A DNA stretch of 31,718 nt from a virus. A program made the position numbers and the translations under genes. Below the pieces are notes generated by a model. The model was not told the origin of the DNA and searched no databases. It saw nothing but the letters and a program-made list of their open reading frames with translations. The DNA is taken from the IMG/VR virus record IMGVR_UViG_3300030103_002588, positions 1 to 31,718 of that record. One strand, written 5' to 3'. Shown here one piece after another: positions 30,602 to 31,718 of the stretch. Within the stretch, counting starts at the first letter, position 1; every line of letters begins with the position of its first letter.

Positions 30602-31718
30602 ATGGCTATAGAAAAACCTCTTGCACCAATAGACATAGGGCCTAGACCAGTAGAGCCTACTGATGAACAAAAGGTAGAAGTTGAGGTAGTAAATCCCGAA
30701 GCGGTGTCTATTGAAACAGAAGATGGTGGCATGATAATAGACTTCGGAAAAGAAGAAGATAACGAAACATCTGAGTTTGATAGCAATTTAGCAGAGTTTA
30801 TAGAAGATAGTGAGCTAGATAAACTAGCAAATGATTTACTATCTAGTTTTGAATCAGACAAACAATCAAGAAGTGAATGGGCAAAGAGTTATGTAAAAGG
30901 ACTCGATCTTCTAGGAATGAAAATAGAAGAGAGACAACAACCTTGGGCAGGTTCCTCTGGTGTATTTCATCCTGTTCTTACGGAATCTATTGTTAGATTT
31001 CAGGCACAAGCTATGGGAGAAATATTCCCTGCTCAAGGACCAGTTAGAACAAAAACTGTAGGCAAGATATCCAGAGAAAAGACAGAACAGGCAAAGAGAG
31101 TTGAAAACGAAATGAATTATCTCTTAACAGAAGAGATGACTGAGTATCGTGATGAAACAGAGCAAATGCTCTTCAAACTTCCTCTTGCAGGGTCAGCTTT
31201 TAAAAAGGTTTATTACGATCCTCTCTTAGAAAGACCTTGTGCTATGTTTGTTCCTGCAGAGGACTTTGTTGTATCGTATGGCGTTACAGATCTAATGACA
31301 TGCGAAAGATACACACATGTCATGAAAAAAACACAAAACGAAGTCGCAAAACTACAAGATAATGGGTTTTACAGAGATGTTGAGCTGCCTGAGCCAGAGC
31401 CAGAGTATACAGATATACAAGAAAAATATGATGATTTAGATGGTGAGAGTGGCGTTTTAGAGGATGATGATAGGCACACACTTTTAGAAATGCATGCGGA
31501 CATTGAGTTACCAGAGCCGTTTCAAGAAGAGGACGGGATAGCTAGACCACATGTAATAACAATAGAAAAATCATCTAGAACTATTTTATCCATCAGGAGA
31601 AACTATTATGAAGATGATGAAAAGAAAAGAAAAAGACAATTCTTTGTCCACTATAGGTACCTCCCCGGGTTGGGCTTTTACGGTACAGGACTTATACACC
31701 TCATCGGGGGACTTGCAA
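30602..31718 (+). CDS. Portal protein, 3' end cut by window
   Basis: The ATG at 30602 has AGGAG six bases upstream; 372 codons are visible and the frame runs off the window. After an acidic leader come WAKSYVKGLDLLGM, PWAGSSGVFHPVLTESIVRF, QAQAMGEIFPAQGPVRTKTV and LPLAGSAFKKVYYDPLLERP. These are the landmarks of the P22-type podophage portal (the SG-x-xHPxLTExIVRFQ block). It forms the dodecameric DNA gate that TerL docks on and, later, the connector for ejection proteins. Full length probably exceeds 700 residues. The capsid genes should follow outside the window. Confidence 0.88.
   Translation, partial: MAIEKPLAPIDIGPRPVEPTDEQKVEVEVVNPEAVSIETEDGGMIIDFGKEEDNETSEFDSNLAEFIEDSELDKLANDLLSSFESDKQSRSEWAKSYVKGLDLLGMKIEERQQPWAGSSGVFHPVLTESIVRFQAQAMGEIFPAQGPVRTKTVGKISREKTEQAKRVENEMNYLLTEEMTEYRDETEQMLFKLPLAGSAFKKVYYDPLLERPCAMFVPAEDFVVSYGVTDLMTCERYTHVMKKTQNEVAKLQDNGFYRDVELPEPEPEYTDIQEKYDDLDGESGVLEDDDRHTLLEMHADIELPEPFQEEDGIARPHVITIEKSSRTILSIRRNYYEDDEKKRKRQFFVHYRYLPGLGFYGTGLIHLIGGLA

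Noticed and set aside
1-31718. CRISPR array, tRNA, rRNA or insertion sequence
   Set aside because: Searched by eye on both strands. ACTAGT clusters lack spacers of constant length, and no T-loop or transposase was seen.

Overview
The window reads as most of the genome of a tailed DNA phage, probably a podophage of an A+T-rich aquatic (marine-type) bacterium. Its coding density is very high, start and stop codons overlap, and it carries a terminase pair, a P22-like portal, a block of ejection-type virion proteins ending in a 3205-residue polyvalent protein, and a phage primase-helicase. I found no rRNA, tRNA, CRISPR array, insertion sequence or integrase. Both ends cut genes (a virion gene at the left, the portal at the right). 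If the genome is circular or circularly permuted, the missing part would hold the major capsid and tail-tube genes. The host and marine origin are inferred from style, not shown.

Layout. (1) 1-13709, rightward: four virion-type genes and the giant gene, ordered much like T7 genes 13-16. (2) 13710-13880: a compact structured segment between converging gene blocks. (3) 13879-17695, leftward: a recombination and nuclease operon with a RecB/Cas4-like exonuclease, a basic protein, an Erf/Rad52-like annealing candidate, an AlpA-like HTH, a PD-(D/E)XK protein and a DUF3310 protein. (4) 17741-20778, rightward: a RusA resolvase, a small protein in a shifted frame, an ACTAGT repeat cluster, the primase-helicase and one unknown gene. 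(5) 20900-21145: one isolated leftward gene flanked by RNA hairpins. (6) 21461-27277, leftward: a 12-gene operon built around a MoxR-like AAA+ ATPase and a zincin/VWA (DUF2201-type) protein, preceded by a good promoter and a leader of about 277 nt. (7) 27851-31718, rightward: terminase small subunit, a second and denser ACTAGT cluster, a small TTG-start gene, terminase large subunit, a small membrane protein and the portal.

Two DNA patterns are not explained by the genes. One is a 16-bp palindrome, AAGTTA-N4-TAACTT, found five times exactly and several times in degenerate form at gene boundaries or over promoters, with one further exact copy inside the giant gene. The other is a pair of intergenic ACTAGT clusters (6 and 12 copies), each just upstream of a key rightward block: replication in one case, packaging in the other. 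Together they suggest a genome-wide control, replication or packaging system particular to this phage group. Other leads are a nested ORF with its own Shine-Dalgarno sequence inside the giant gene, a resolvase overlapped by a +1-frame coding region with no start codon, and an alternative-pairing RNA that ends in a terminator.

How the parts may work together (inference). RecB-like exonuclease, annealing protein, resolvase and primase-helicase form a replication/recombination set that appears to rely on the host polymerase, since none is encoded here. TerS, TerL and portal package the DNA. The ejection proteins, one with a lytic transglycosylase domain, carry DNA and effector domains into the cell. 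The MoxR-VWA pair probably remodels a host or phage complex.
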